Part shown: positions 45,195-54,159 of the stretch, piece after piece | Numbering within the stretch: position 1 is the stretch's first letter | Layout: each line of letters opens with the position of its first letter | Source: Thermosynechococcus sp. | Lineage (GTDB): Bacteria > Cyanobacteriota > Cyanobacteriia > Thermosynechococcales > Thermosynechococcaceae | DNA length: 64,000 nucleotides | Direction: 5' to 3' | Assembly: GCF_025999095.1 (NCBI RefSeq) | Contig: NZ_AP024678.1 | Location: forward strand, 2,139,527 to 2,203,526 | Made by a program: the position numbers and the translations under genes | The notes under the pieces: model-generated | Seen by the model: only the letters and a program-made list of their open reading frames with translations | Told to the model about the DNA's origin: nothing | Database searches by the model: none

Positions 45195-46688
45195 ATGAAC
45201 CTGCGGGAACTCCTGACAGCGGCAGCGATTACACCGGGTTTTGAGCATCCTGCCCTCGATCAAGAGGTGACATCCCTGAGTACGAATTCCTGGGAGTGTG
45301 AGCATGGCTCGTTGTTTATTGGTATGCCCGGCACACGGGTGGAGGGGGGCAATTTTTGGCCGAGTGCCTTGGCGGCAGGGGCGATCGCCGCGGTGGTGTC
45401 TCCCCAAGCCAAACCCGGTGAGGGAGATGCCTGTGTAATTGTGGTGCCCGATATTGAGCGTGCCTGTGGTCGGCTCGCGGCTGCTTTTTATAATTACCCC
45501 AGTCAACATCTCAGCCTGCTAGGGGTTACGGGTACAAACGGCAAAACAACCACCACCCACTTGGTGGAACATCTCCTCAACAGTGTCGGCTTGCCAACAG
45601 CCCTTTTGGGGACGCTCTACAGTCGGTGGCCAGGACACTGTGAGGTGGCCAGCCATACGACGCCCTTTGCGGTGACCCTTCAGGCGCAATTGGCCGCCGC
45701 CGTGGCAGCAGGCTGTCGCTTTGGGGTGATGGAGGTCAGTTCCCATGCCTTAGCGCAGGATCGGGTGTGGGGCTGTCAGTTTGAGGTGGCGGCTTTTACT
45801 AACTTGACCCAAGATCACCTAGACTATCACCGCGATTTGGAGGACTATTTTGCGGCTAAGGCCAAGCTCTTTAGCGCTGACTACCTGAAGGGTCGAGCAA
45901 TTCTCAATGGGGATGATCCCTTTGGCCAGCGACTGGCTCAGCAGTTGTCCCGCGATCGCTACTGGACCTATGGCCTAAGCGAGGATGCCGATTTTCGAGC
46001 TGCGAATCTCAACTATCGCATCAATGGCGTGACGGGCACGGTTCATACCCCCCTCGGCAGCGGCACCCTAGACTCGCCGTTGGTGGGACAGTTTAATGTG
46101 GCCAATGTGCTGGCAGCGATCGCTATGGCAGCAGCGGTAGGGCTCCCCCTTGACGCGATGCTCGAGGCCCTGCGTGACTTTCCAGGGGTACCGGGGCGCA
46201 TGGAGCAGGTGCGCCTTGACCCAGAACAGGACATTACCGTTGTCGTGGACTATGCCCACACCCCTGATAGCCTTGAAAACCTGCTGAGGGCGGCTCGTCC
46301 CTTTATTCCTGGCAAACTGATCTGTGTCTTTGGCTGTGGGGGCGATCGCGATCGCAGCAAACGTCCCCAAATGGGAGCTATTGCCGCTCGCTTGGCGGAT
46401 CAAGTAGTGGTCACCTCGGACAATCCCCGCACTGAGAATCCACAGCGCATTCTCGCTGACATCCTTGCCGGTATCCCACCCGCAACAGCGATGATTGTTG
46501 AGGGCGATCGCCGCCAAGCTATTCGCCAAGCCATTCTGAGCGCCGCCCCCGGCGATGGCGTGATTATTGCCGGTAAAGGCCATGAGGACTACCAAATTCT
46601 CGGTACCGAAAAAGTGCACTTTGACGATCGCGAGGAAGCCCGAAATGCCCTGAAGGAGCGACTCAAACAACCACGGCAGGGGGGCTAA
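45195..46688 (+). CDS. murE: UDP-MurNAc-Ala-Glu-diaminopimelate ligase
   Basis: 497 residues of the Mur ligase family. The ATP loop is GVTGTNGKTTTTHLVEHLL; the carbamylated-Lys and Mg2+ blocks follow (FTNLTQDHLDYH, CGGDRDRSKRPQMG). The meso-diaminopimelate-selecting motif DNPR is present as TSDNPRTENP, so DAP not Lys is added to the murein precursor. Consistent with the Gram-negative type wall of cyanobacteria. Confidence 0.97.
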   Translation: MNLRELLTAAAITPGFEHPALDQEVTSLSTNSWECEHGSLFIGMPGTRVEGGNFWPSALAAGAIAAVVSPQAKPGEGDACVIVVPDIERACGRLAAAFYNYPSQHLSLLGVTGTNGKTTTTHLVEHLLNSVGLPTALLGTLYSRWPGHCEVASHTTPFAVTLQAQLAAAVAAGCRFGVMEVSSHALAQDRVWGCQFEVAAFTNLTQDHLDYHRDLEDYFAAKAKLFSADYLKGRAILNGDDPFGQRLAQQLSRDRYWTYGLSEDADFRAANLNYRINGVTGTVHTPLGSGTLDSPLVGQFNVANVLAAIAMAAAVGLPLDAMLEALRDFPGVPGRMEQVRLDPEQDITVVVDYAHTPDSLENLLRAARPFIPGKLICVFGCGGDRDRSKRPQMGAIAARLADQVVVTSDNPRTENPQRILADILAGIPPATAMIVEGDRRQAIRQAILSAAPGDGVIIAGKGHEDYQILGTEKVHFDDREEARNALKERLKQPRQGG

Positions 46689-46705
46689 CATGCCACAATA
46701 GGGGA

Positions 46706-48202
46706 TTGTTGTTCCAAAGCGAGCAGAGTGTGATTGAGGCAGAGGTTCACCAGCAATTACGGGCATTTTTACGCAGCAGTGGCGATCGCCGGTGGCCTCA
46801 CCATCTCACCTTGGCGCGGTTAGTGGCCCGTGCCCTGCGGCTGCGGCGGGGGTGTTTACTTCAGGTCAGCCAGCGGGCGGTGTTACAACATCGCTATGGC
46901 CTGAGTTATCTGTTGCCGCTGCTGTTGTATTCTGAACCTGCCCTGCTAGTCGTCCCCCAGGAGCGACTAACACGACTACTGCACCAAGAAATTCCTGAAC
47001 TGCTCACCTTCCTTGCCGTCACCAAACCAATTCAGCATAGCCACTGCCCGCCGCCAGTGTTTGAGGGGGTGCTCGTGATGAACCTCGAAGACTGGTGTCG
47101 CCAAGCCACGCCCCACCCCAACGTTGTCACGATTATTGATGGCATCGAAGCCTTGCCCCAAATTGCCCAGCAGCAGATGACCTGCACAATTACCACCAGC
47201 GATTGGGAGCATTTGAAACTAGCGATTCCCAGTGCCGTTGGTGCCATTCGCCAAGTTTATGCCCAGTTGGTGCAACACCTCTTTCAGCGGCCTCAGAATC
47301 CCTATGGCGACTATCTACTCACCTGCACAGAACAGCAACCCCTCCTTGATCTGCTCCATCCATGGCCGCAGTCGCTGCCTCCCCAATGGTCGCAATTGCG
47401 GGACTACCTCAACCGCAGTGACACAGTCATCTGGGGACGCCGCCATCCCACGGTAGGCTACTTTACCCTCCATGGCCACCCCCTGAATTTGCGTCCCTAT
47501 TTTCAGGACATTTGGCGCCAAGCCCCCTTTGTCCTCATTGGCAGCGGACCGGACACAGAGCCGCCCCTGGCCTATGTGCAGCAGGAACTAGGGATTGCGC
47601 CCCAAACGACGATTAAATTTGCCAGCGATCGCCACAGTGAAGCCATTACCCTTGCGATCGCCGAAGACTTACCCCTACCCAATACCCCAGAATTTGCCCC
47701 GGCGGTTTTGCGGCGTCTCTACGATCTCATTGGCATGATTGGCCATCAACGGGCGGTGATCCTGGTCAGCGATGTGCCCCTGCGGGAACAGTTGGCCACC
47801 CAATTGGCTGCCCTCTACGGTTCACGGGTACAGGTGGAGACGACGACCCTTGAGACGAACACGATTTTAGTAACGGGGGAAACCTTTTGGCTGCGTCATG
47901 GGGCCCAATTGCCCTGCCCGGCGCTATTGGTCTTGACGACGTTGCCCTTCCCCTCCCCGGAAAAAGCAGTGGTGAGTGCCCGCATTGAATGGCACAAACG
48001 GCAAAAACAAGACTGGTTTCGTCAGTATCTCTTGCCCGAGTGCTTGACGGTGCTAGATCGTGCCCTTGCCCCTGTACGTCAGGATGATACCTTGGTGGCC
48101 ATTTTGGATCGGCGGCTGACAGAGCGCAGCTATGGCCGCGAAATTCTCCAGAGTCTCAGTCCCTACAACCGCATCAGGGATCGCGCCCAAGCGCGGCATT
48201 GA
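46706..48202 (+). CDS. DinG-like helicase relative lacking ATPase motifs
   Basis: About 498 residues from TTG 46706 (GTG 46730 possible). The C-terminal third matches the DinG/XPD HELICc2 domain: LTTLPFPSPEKAVVSARIEW, YLLPECLTVLDRAL and VAILDRRLTERSYGREIL. The nucleotide motifs are missing. Where DinG has the GTGTGKT loop before YLLP, this protein has AVLQHRYGLSYLLP. The DEAH box is IIDGIE, and the motif VI arginine run (QGxGRxIR) reads RALAPVRQ. It also has no Fe-S cysteine set. It cannot be an active helicase in the usual way, and may bind DNA as a structural factor. It overlaps larE by 29 bp. Confidence 0.75.
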   Translation: MLFQSEQSVIEAEVHQQLRAFLRSSGDRRWPHHLTLARLVARALRLRRGCLLQVSQRAVLQHRYGLSYLLPLLLYSEPALLVVPQERLTRLLHQEIPELLTFLAVTKPIQHSHCPPPVFEGVLVMNLEDWCRQATPHPNVVTIIDGIEALPQIAQQQMTCTITTSDWEHLKLAIPSAVGAIRQVYAQLVQHLFQRPQNPYGDYLLTCTEQQPLLDLLHPWPQSLPPQWSQLRDYLNRSDTVIWGRRHPTVGYFTLHGHPLNLRPYFQDIWRQAPFVLIGSGPDTEPPLAYVQQELGIAPQTTIKFASDRHSEAITLAIAEDLPLPNTPEFAPAVLRRLYDLIGMIGHQRAVILVSDVPLREQLATQLAALYGSRVQVETTTLETNTILVTGETFWLRHGAQLPCPALLVLTTLPFPSPEKAVVSARIEWHKRQKQDWFRQYLLPECLTVLDRALAPVRQDDTLVAILDRRLTERSYGREILQSLSPYNRIRDRAQARH

Positions 48203-48986
48203 GTTTGCCGCTGCGAAAGCCCTCCAGATCCAAAGTGACATAGGTAAAGCCAAGGGACTGAAAGTGATTCACCAGTTGCTCAAGATCCGTCATCGTTACA
48301 AAGTCAGCAATCTGCTGTTGGGGCACCTCAATGCGAGCGGTATCGCCATGACTGCGAACACGACACAGTTCCCAGCCCTGCTTGCGCAGGTAGTATTCGG
48401 CATTGCCCACCCGTTGTAGCTTGGCAAGGGTAATTTCTTCACCGTAGGGAAAGCGCGAACTGAGACAGGGTTGGGCGGGTTTATTCCACCAGGGCAGCCC
48501 TAGGGATTTGGCAATTTCTCGCACTTCTAGCTTGCTAATGCCGACTTCGGCTAGGGGCGATCGCACCCCGCGTTCTTTGGCCGCCGCAATGCCCGGACGA
48601 TAGTCTTGGAGATCATCAGCGTTCACCCCATCAAGAACATACTCATAGCCCCAAGCCTGCGCCAGTTCCCGCAGGCGATCGTGGAGTTCACTTTTGCAAA
48701 AGTAGCAGCGATTCACGGGGTTAGTGGCGTAGTTGGGGTTCTCCAGTTCGTGGGTTTCAATGAGTTCGTGGCGAATGCCAATGGCCGCTGCCTGAATGCG
48801 CGCATCCTCTAGATCCGCTGGCAATAGGGAAGGGGACACGGCCGTGACCGCCACAGCGCGATCGCCCAAGACATCCTGAGCAACCTTGGCCACGAGGGTA
48901 CTATCAATGCCACCGGAGTAGGCAATCAGGGCTCGATCCAGTTGACCAATGAGATCGCGTAAGGCCGCTAGTTTGTCCACGCCCAT
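48174..48986 (-). CDS. larE: ATP-dependent sulfur transferase LarE
   Basis: About 270 residues. The pyrophosphatase loop is AYSGGIDSTLVAKVA. Three cysteines are conserved: CxxC at 95 and 98 (NRCYFCKSEL) and C175 (PCLSSRFPYG). In LarE of some bacteria the single Cys gives up its sulfur; the three-Cys form holds a [4Fe-4S] cluster and acts catalytically, which this sequence would fit. LarE thiolates pyridinium dicarboxylate to make the nickel-pincer cofactor of lactate racemase. larB, larC and larA are not in the window. Confidence 0.9.
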   Translation of the reverse strand: MGVDKLAALRDLIGQLDRALIAYSGGIDSTLVAKVAQDVLGDRAVAVTAVSPSLLPADLEDARIQAAAIGIRHELIETHELENPNYATNPVNRCYFCKSELHDRLRELAQAWGYEYVLDGVNADDLQDYRPGIAAAKERGVRSPLAEVGISKLEVREIAKSLGLPWWNKPAQPCLSSRFPYGEEITLAKLQRVGNAEYYLRKQGWELCRVRSHGDTARIEVPQQQIADFVTMTDLEQLVNHFQSLGFTYVTLDLEGFRSGKLNAALGRDP

Positions 48987-49091
48987 CACCGACCAATTTT
49001 CTGAGAATTCTGCTTCTACAGTGTAGCTTAGGGATGGGAGCAGAAGGCTGAGGCAGCCGTTGCCAAACGCTGCGAGTGCTCCCCCCTGCTC

Positions 49092-49097
49092 TAAAAT
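49092..49097 (+). promoter_or_regulatory. candidate -10 element of psb30
   Basis: TAAAAT lies 42 bp before the psb30 ATG within an AT-rich patch. No convincing -35 at the right distance. Confidence 0.35.
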
Positions 49098-49138
49098 AAA
49101 ATCACAAACTGATAACCGCTGATTACTCGGGAGAACCT

Positions 49139-49279
49139 ATGGGAATTTTCAATGGTATTATTGAGTTTCTTAGCAATATCAACTTTGAAGTCATTGCCCA
49201 ACTCACCATGATTGCCATGATTGGCATTGCAGGGCCAATGATTATTTTCCTGTTGGCCGTGCGTCGCGGCAATTTGTAA
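49139..49279 (+). CDS. psb30: photosystem II reaction centre protein Psb30 (Ycf12)
   Basis: A 46-residue single-span thylakoid protein: MGIFNGIIEFLSNINFEVIA, then a TM helix and the basic end AVRRGNL. This matches Ycf12/Psb30, which sits at the periphery of PSII near cytochrome b559 and PsbZ. CGGGAGA lies six bases before the ATG. Its last 38 bp overlap the 3' end of recJ on the other strand. Confidence 0.93.
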   Translation: MGIFNGIIEFLSNINFEVIAQLTMIAMIGIAGPMIIFLLAVRRGNL

Positions 49280-51569
49280 GCCATTTCTTTTTCAAAGCTT
49301 TGGCAGTCCCCCACGTTTGCGCTAACCGGGCCAAATCCTTGGCCTGCAGCTGATACCAGCGTTGCAATCGTGCCAGTTCTTCGGTCATGCTCAGGGTGGG
49401 GGCAAATTCTTCGCAGCCATAGCCCAGATGGCGTAGGATCGCGACCAGCGTACAGGGGGCAATCCAATAGGTCTGACTCCAGGCTAAAAGATTTACTTTA
49501 GTCCCTGCGGTGGCCTTGAGCTCATTTTGAATCGAAAGGATGAGGGTTGGTAGGGGGGCGATCGCGGGTCGTTGGTTTCCGACATAGACGATTTCGGGCT
49601 GGGCAATGGCCAATAGCCAACGCAAATGGGTCCAAGAGGGCGGCAGCGACCAGAGGATGAGGGTACGACAGCGATCGCGGGGGCGATCGTAATGAATCCT
49701 GGCCGTGGTCAAGTTGGGCGGTACCTCAGGGCGGCCATAGCCATAGAGCAAGACAGGGTCGCGCAACTGCGGTAGGAGCGTTGTCAAAGGTGGTAGGGGT
49801 TGCCAACTGGGAAGCGGGTGACTCGGTGGCTCGGGGACGTCCCACGCCAGTGAGGGTTTGATGCCCTTCAGTTCGAGTTCCAACTGGGTTTCGCCATTCC
49901 AAGTGTGGGCTGTGAGGTGATAGGCAATATCTACCCTGGTCGGCAACGGCAACAATGGTCCCCAGCGCCAAGCCTTGGCGGTCATCTGCTGCCCATTCTG
50001 CTCTAGGGTGAGTTTCAGGTGCTCCCCCTGCTGACCCATGGGCGTTTGTTCGCGGATCTTGACCCCGCGACTGCAGAAAATAGGCTGAGGATTCTCACTG
50101 CCAAAGGGTTGCAATTGCTCCACTTGAGTGTAAAAGTCCCAGGTCAGTTGCGCAAAGGAGATTTCGGCATCAAGGGTGACCAGGGGACGCAGATCCTCGG
50201 GCTTGAGACAGGTTTGGGCAAAGGCCCGCAGGCGATCGCGCCAAGCTGCTAAATGCTCCGCCCGGAGGCTAAATCCGCCGGCCGCCTTATGACCGCCATA
50301 TTTCAACAGCAAGTCCTTGGTTGCCTCAAGAGCCTCAAAAACATGGAATTCTGGAATACCGCGAATTGAGCCACGAATTGTCGTCTCATCTTCATAGGTG
50401 CCAATAAACACAGGTACGCCGTAGCGCTCCACAAGACGGGAGGCCACAATGCCAATGACCCCATGGTGCCAGTTGGGCTGGACAATCACCAAAACCCACT
50501 CCTGTTGGGGATCAAAAGCCGTCTCTTCGAGGTGGGCGATCGCCGCCGCTTCAATCTCGGCACAGAGATCCTGACGGCGACGGTTAGTTGCCTCACAGAG
50601 GGCTGCCAGCTTCTGAGCCCGGGCTGGATCATCCGTTGTTAACAGTTCAATCACCACTTGCGGATCCCCAATTCGGCCGATGGCATTGATCCGTGGTCCG
50701 AGGCGAAACCCGATGGCGGTGGGTTTCAAAGAGGCCTCCTGCTCAGGCAAACAGCGCGCCATCTGCATCAGCGCTTGGACGCCCACCAGGGGAGAGGTGG
50801 GAAGGGTTTGCAATCCCTGCTTGACCCAGCGGCGATTCACCCCCGTCAAGGGAGCCAGATCGGCAATTGTGCCCAGGGTACACAGCTCCCGCAAAGGCCG
50901 CACCAGTGGCCGCCAGTTGCCCAATCGCTGTGCCAGGGACACAGCAAGGATATAGGCCATCCCCACCCCCGCGAGGGTATGGTAAGGAGAGGTCGGGGAA
51001 ACGAGTTTTGGATTGAGAATGGCATGGGCAGGCGGCAGTTGCGGCGGCACATCGTGGTGATCCGTCACAATTACCGTCAGTCCCAGTTCCCGCGCCTTAA
51101 GAATAGGTTGGAGGGCAGCAATGCCGTTGTCCACGGTGAGAATCAGTTTGACGCCCCGGTCGTAGCACTCCTGCACAATCCGCTCATTGATGCCATAGCC
51201 TTCATGCAGGCGCGAGGGAATTTCATAGTCAATGTCTGCTCCCAGATGGCGCAGGGCACGCAACAGCAGGGCGGTACTCGTCATGCCATCAGCATCGTAA
51301 TCGCCACAAATAGTCATCTTGTCACCGTGGGCGATCGCCCGTTGCAGCAATTCCACCGCTAAATCCAGGTCAGGAAAGACTGTGTTGGGCGGCGGTAGCT
51401 CTAGGGTTTCCGGTTCGAGAAACGCCCGTACGGCTGTAGGGGTTGTGAGACCCCGCCGCAAATAAATTTCCGCCAGCGATGAGGGGCAACCCAGCGCCCG
51501 CCTCAAGGCGTCACGACACTCAGGATCAATCGGTGGCAAGAGCCAACGTTGCCGGGGAAGAACACCCAT
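49242..51569 (-). CDS. recJ: single-stranded-DNA-specific exonuclease RecJ, C-terminally extended
   Basis: 775 residues from ATG 51569 (MGVLPRQRWLLPP, the usual RecJ opening); the frame continues to 51662. DHH-family metal motifs are intact: ICGDYDADGMTSTALL and VIVTDHHDVPP, then the DHHA1 part with KYGGHKAAGGFSL and the OB-fold. RecJ digests 5' ends in recombination and repair. The extra 200 residues at the C-terminus (after about 575) are unlike E. coli RecJ and typical of longer cyanobacterial forms. No strong ribosome site seen. Confidence 0.93.
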   Translation of the reverse strand: MGVLPRQRWLLPPIDPECRDALRRALGCPSSLAEIYLRRGLTTPTAVRAFLEPETLELPPPNTVFPDLDLAVELLQRAIAHGDKMTICGDYDADGMTSTALLLRALRHLGADIDYEIPSRLHEGYGINERIVQECYDRGVKLILTVDNGIAALQPILKARELGLTVIVTDHHDVPPQLPPAHAILNPKLVSPTSPYHTLAGVGMAYILAVSLAQRLGNWRPLVRPLRELCTLGTIADLAPLTGVNRRWVKQGLQTLPTSPLVGVQALMQMARCLPEQEASLKPTAIGFRLGPRINAIGRIGDPQVVIELLTTDDPARAQKLAALCEATNRRRQDLCAEIEAAAIAHLEETAFDPQQEWVLVIVQPNWHHGVIGIVASRLVERYGVPVFIGTYEDETTIRGSIRGIPEFHVFEALEATKDLLLKYGGHKAAGGFSLRAEHLAAWRDRLRAFAQTCLKPEDLRPLVTLDAEISFAQLTWDFYTQVEQLQPFGSENPQPIFCSRGVKIREQTPMGQQGEHLKLTLEQNGQQMTAKAWRWGPLLPLPTRVDIAYHLTAHTWNGETQLELELKGIKPSLAWDVPEPPSHPLPSWQPLPPLTTLLPQLRDPVLLYGYGRPEVPPNLTTARIHYDRPRDRCRTLILWSLPPSWTHLRWLLAIAQPEIVYVGNQRPAIAPLPTLILSIQNELKATAGTKVNLLAWSQTYWIAPCTLVAILRHLGYGCEEFAPTLSMTEELARLQRWYQLQAKDLARLAQTWGTAKALKKKWLTNCRDARPTGK

Positions 51570-51739
51570 GATGCGGAGGGGGGAGATAGGAAAAGCGACA
51601 ACCCCAATGCTAACTTGAGCATGGCTTTGGTTGACACCCTGAAAAAGTAGAATGATAATCATTACAAATCACTCCAGTTCTTATTTAGCCTGGGTGAACT
51701 CCCCAGGCAGTCTTTTGGTGTGAGGCTAGGAGGGCAGTT

Positions 51740-53341
51740 ATGGCAAAATCCCTAACAGCAGTCATCGTGGGTGCTCTTGGCATCAACGTTTTCCTCCTGA
51801 ATTCAGGAGTTTTTGCTCAGACACTGAATCCACTGCGGGCAAGTGCCAGCATAGGACAGGTGACCTCTGTATCACAGCTTTCTGATGTACGTCCCACCGA
51901 TTGGGCCTACCAAGCCCTTGCTGCTTTAGTGGAAAAATATGGTTGTATTGCCGGCTATCCCGATGGCACCTTTCGCGGCAACCGCGCCCTGACGCGGTTT
52001 GAAATGGCGGCGGCTTTAAATGCCTGCCTCGATGTAATTAGCGATCGCTTTGCCAGCAAAGAAGATCTCGCTACAGTGCAACGGCTCTCTCAGGAATTTA
52101 CTGCCGAATTAGCCACGCTTCGCGGGCGGGTAGATCAGCTGGAAGCGCGTACTGCCAACCTAGAAGCTCAGCAATTCTCCACAACCACCAAGTTATCCGT
52201 GGATGCCGTGATGGCCTTTCAAGCCGGTGGCAATACAGGCCAAGTAGTTGATCCCGTCACGGGGACTGTGTTTGCCGGGGGGGGCTATAACCCCACAGTG
52301 ATCAGCCGTGTAGAACTGAACCTGAATACCAGTTTCCGCGGTACCGACTTGCTGACCACAACGCTGGAGGTGGGTAACAATGGCGTAGATACCTTTGGGC
52401 AAACGGGGATTGGTACCAACGGCCTCCTTGCCGGTGGTTCTGTGGATTATGGCGGTGTTGGAGCAGCTGCGAATCTATTTCGCCTTTTTTATACCTTCAA
52501 GCCCACGGCCGACTTGACAATCGGCATAGGCCCGCAGTTTTACCCCAGTGATATTGTGGATACCAACAGCTACGCTAACGATTCATTCACGGATTTTAGT
52601 TCCAACTTTTTTATCAACAATCCCCTGATTGTCCCCTTTGCCGTGAATGATCCCGGCGGCGCAGGGGTGAGTATTGAATGGAACCCAGGAGGAGGGTTCT
52701 TTACCCTGCGCAGTGTCTATGTTGCCGCCACTGCCAACGCCCCCGGCGGTGTAGCCACAGGGGGGGGCCTGTTTGGCGATCCCTATCAGGGAACTGTGGA
52801 ATTGGAGTTTGCGCGCGCCTTTGGGGCCAATGAACAAAACAATTTTGCTGTTCGCCTGCAATACACCAACTCCTCGACCTTGAACATCTCCCAAAATGCA
52901 GGTGGGGTCAATGCGGAACTGTCCCTGGGCAAGTTTGGCCTCTTTGGGCGCTATGCCTACTCCGATATGAAGCTCTATGGGGATGGAGCCACCATTAATG
53001 GCCTAGGGCCCTTTGCCGTCGAGCCGGGTGCCCTTGTCATTCCTGCCGGTGGGCAAGTGAATACTACGGCGCACACATGGATGGTCGGCCTTGCCTACCG
53101 GGATTTGCTCACCGAGGGGTCGCTATTGGCGGCGGCCGTGGGCCAGCCCTTTATTAATTCGTTGCCCTCAGCCCCGCAAGTTAATGATGCCACCCAAACG
53201 AACTATGAACTCTTTTTCCGCTATCCCCTGAGCGACAATATTTTAATTACACCGGTGTTTATGGCGATAACCAATGCCCACAATCGCTCTGACAGCAGTC
53301 CCCTTTTGCAGGGGCTGATCCGCACCACATTTAGCTTCTAG
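51740..53341 (+). CDS. SLH-domain outer-membrane porin (iron-uptake porin type)
   Basis: 533 residues. A signal peptide (about 1-27, cut after VFAQ) is followed by one SLH domain (DVRPTDWAYQALAALVEKYGCIAGYPDGTFRG, about 50-105) that binds peptidoglycan, a coiled coil (about 110-150), and a beta-barrel ending in Phe (RTTFSF), as outer-membrane proteins do. This is the cyanobacterial OprB/SomA-like family, several of which move inorganic iron and small ions. A GGAGG site precedes the start. Confidence 0.92.
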   Translation: MAKSLTAVIVGALGINVFLLNSGVFAQTLNPLRASASIGQVTSVSQLSDVRPTDWAYQALAALVEKYGCIAGYPDGTFRGNRALTRFEMAAALNACLDVISDRFASKEDLATVQRLSQEFTAELATLRGRVDQLEARTANLEAQQFSTTTKLSVDAVMAFQAGGNTGQVVDPVTGTVFAGGGYNPTVISRVELNLNTSFRGTDLLTTTLEVGNNGVDTFGQTGIGTNGLLAGGSVDYGGVGAAANLFRLFYTFKPTADLTIGIGPQFYPSDIVDTNSYANDSFTDFSSNFFINNPLIVPFAVNDPGGAGVSIEWNPGGGFFTLRSVYVAATANAPGGVATGGGLFGDPYQGTVELEFARAFGANEQNNFAVRLQYTNSSTLNISQNAGGVNAELSLGKFGLFGRYAYSDMKLYGDGATINGLGPFAVEPGALVIPAGGQVNTTAHTWMVGLAYRDLLTEGSLLAAAVGQPFINSLPSAPQVNDATQTNYELFFRYPLSDNILITPVFMAITNAHNRSDSSPLLQGLIRTTFSF

Positions 53342-53414
53342 GAAAAGGCCTCCAGTTGTTGTGAAACGGGCGGTAGGATAAAAAAATGCACAATTATGGA
53401 ACACTTCAAAGTCT

Positions 53415-54155
53415 ATGCTGCATCCGCGTTTAGCTGCTGCCTTTGAGCAGCGTTCGGCTCTCAAGATCATCAGTGGCCTGAACAACTTTGATCGCGATCG
53501 CGTGCGGGCGGTCGTGACCGCCGCCGATCAGGGGGGCGCCACCTTTGTGGATATGGCTGCCGATCCTGAACTGGTGCGCCTTGCAAAGGAATTAACAACG
53601 CTGCCGGTCTGCGTGTCGGCGGTGGAGCCCTTGCAACTGCTGCAGGCGGTTGCTGCGGGTGCCGATTTGGTGGAAATTGGCAACTACGATAGTTTCTACG
53701 CCCAAGGGCGGGTGTTTAGTGCCGAGGAAGTCCTGGCCTTGACGCGCCAAACTCGTGAGCTGCTGCCCCAGATCATGCTGTCGGTGACGGTGCCCCATAC
53801 GCTGCCTTTAGATCAACAGGTTGCCCTGGCTGAGGCCTTGGTGGCCGCTGGTGCCGATGTGATTCAAACGGAGGGGGGAACGAGTAGCCAGCCCCACCAC
53901 GGTGGCACCTTGGGCCTGATTGAAAAAGCAGCACCCACATTGGCAGCCGCCTATGAAATTTCCCGTGCTGTTTCGGTGCCGGTGCTGTGTGCTTCGGGGC
54001 TTTCGACGGTGACGATTCCGCTGGCGATCGCCGCTGGGGCGGCGGGTGTCGGGGTTGGTTCTGCCGTCAACCAACTCAATAGTGAAGTGGCCATGGTGGC
54101 CAGTGTGCGCGCCCTTGCCGAAGCGGTCAACGCTGCCATTGCCCTCCACCGCTAA
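53415..54155 (+). CDS. ycf23: Ycf23/DUF561 TIM-barrel protein
   Basis: 246 residues. ALKIISGLNNFDRDRVRAVV, GATFVDMAADPELV, ADLVEIGNYDSFYAQGR and IQTEGGTSSQPHHGG are the family blocks; the C-terminal GAAGVGVGSAVNQL is a phosphate-binding loop. The family is found in cyanobacteria and red-lineage plastids; its reaction is unknown. It ends four bases before the methyltransferase start. Confidence 0.9.
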   Translation: MLHPRLAAAFEQRSALKIISGLNNFDRDRVRAVVTAADQGGATFVDMAADPELVRLAKELTTLPVCVSAVEPLQLLQAVAAGADLVEIGNYDSFYAQGRVFSAEEVLALTRQTRELLPQIMLSVTVPHTLPLDQQVALAEALVAAGADVIQTEGGTSSQPHHGGTLGLIEKAAPTLAAAYEISRAVSVPVLCASGLSTVTIPLAIAAGAAGVGVGSAVNQLNSEVAMVASVRALAEAVNAAIALHR

Positions 54156-54159
54156 CCCT

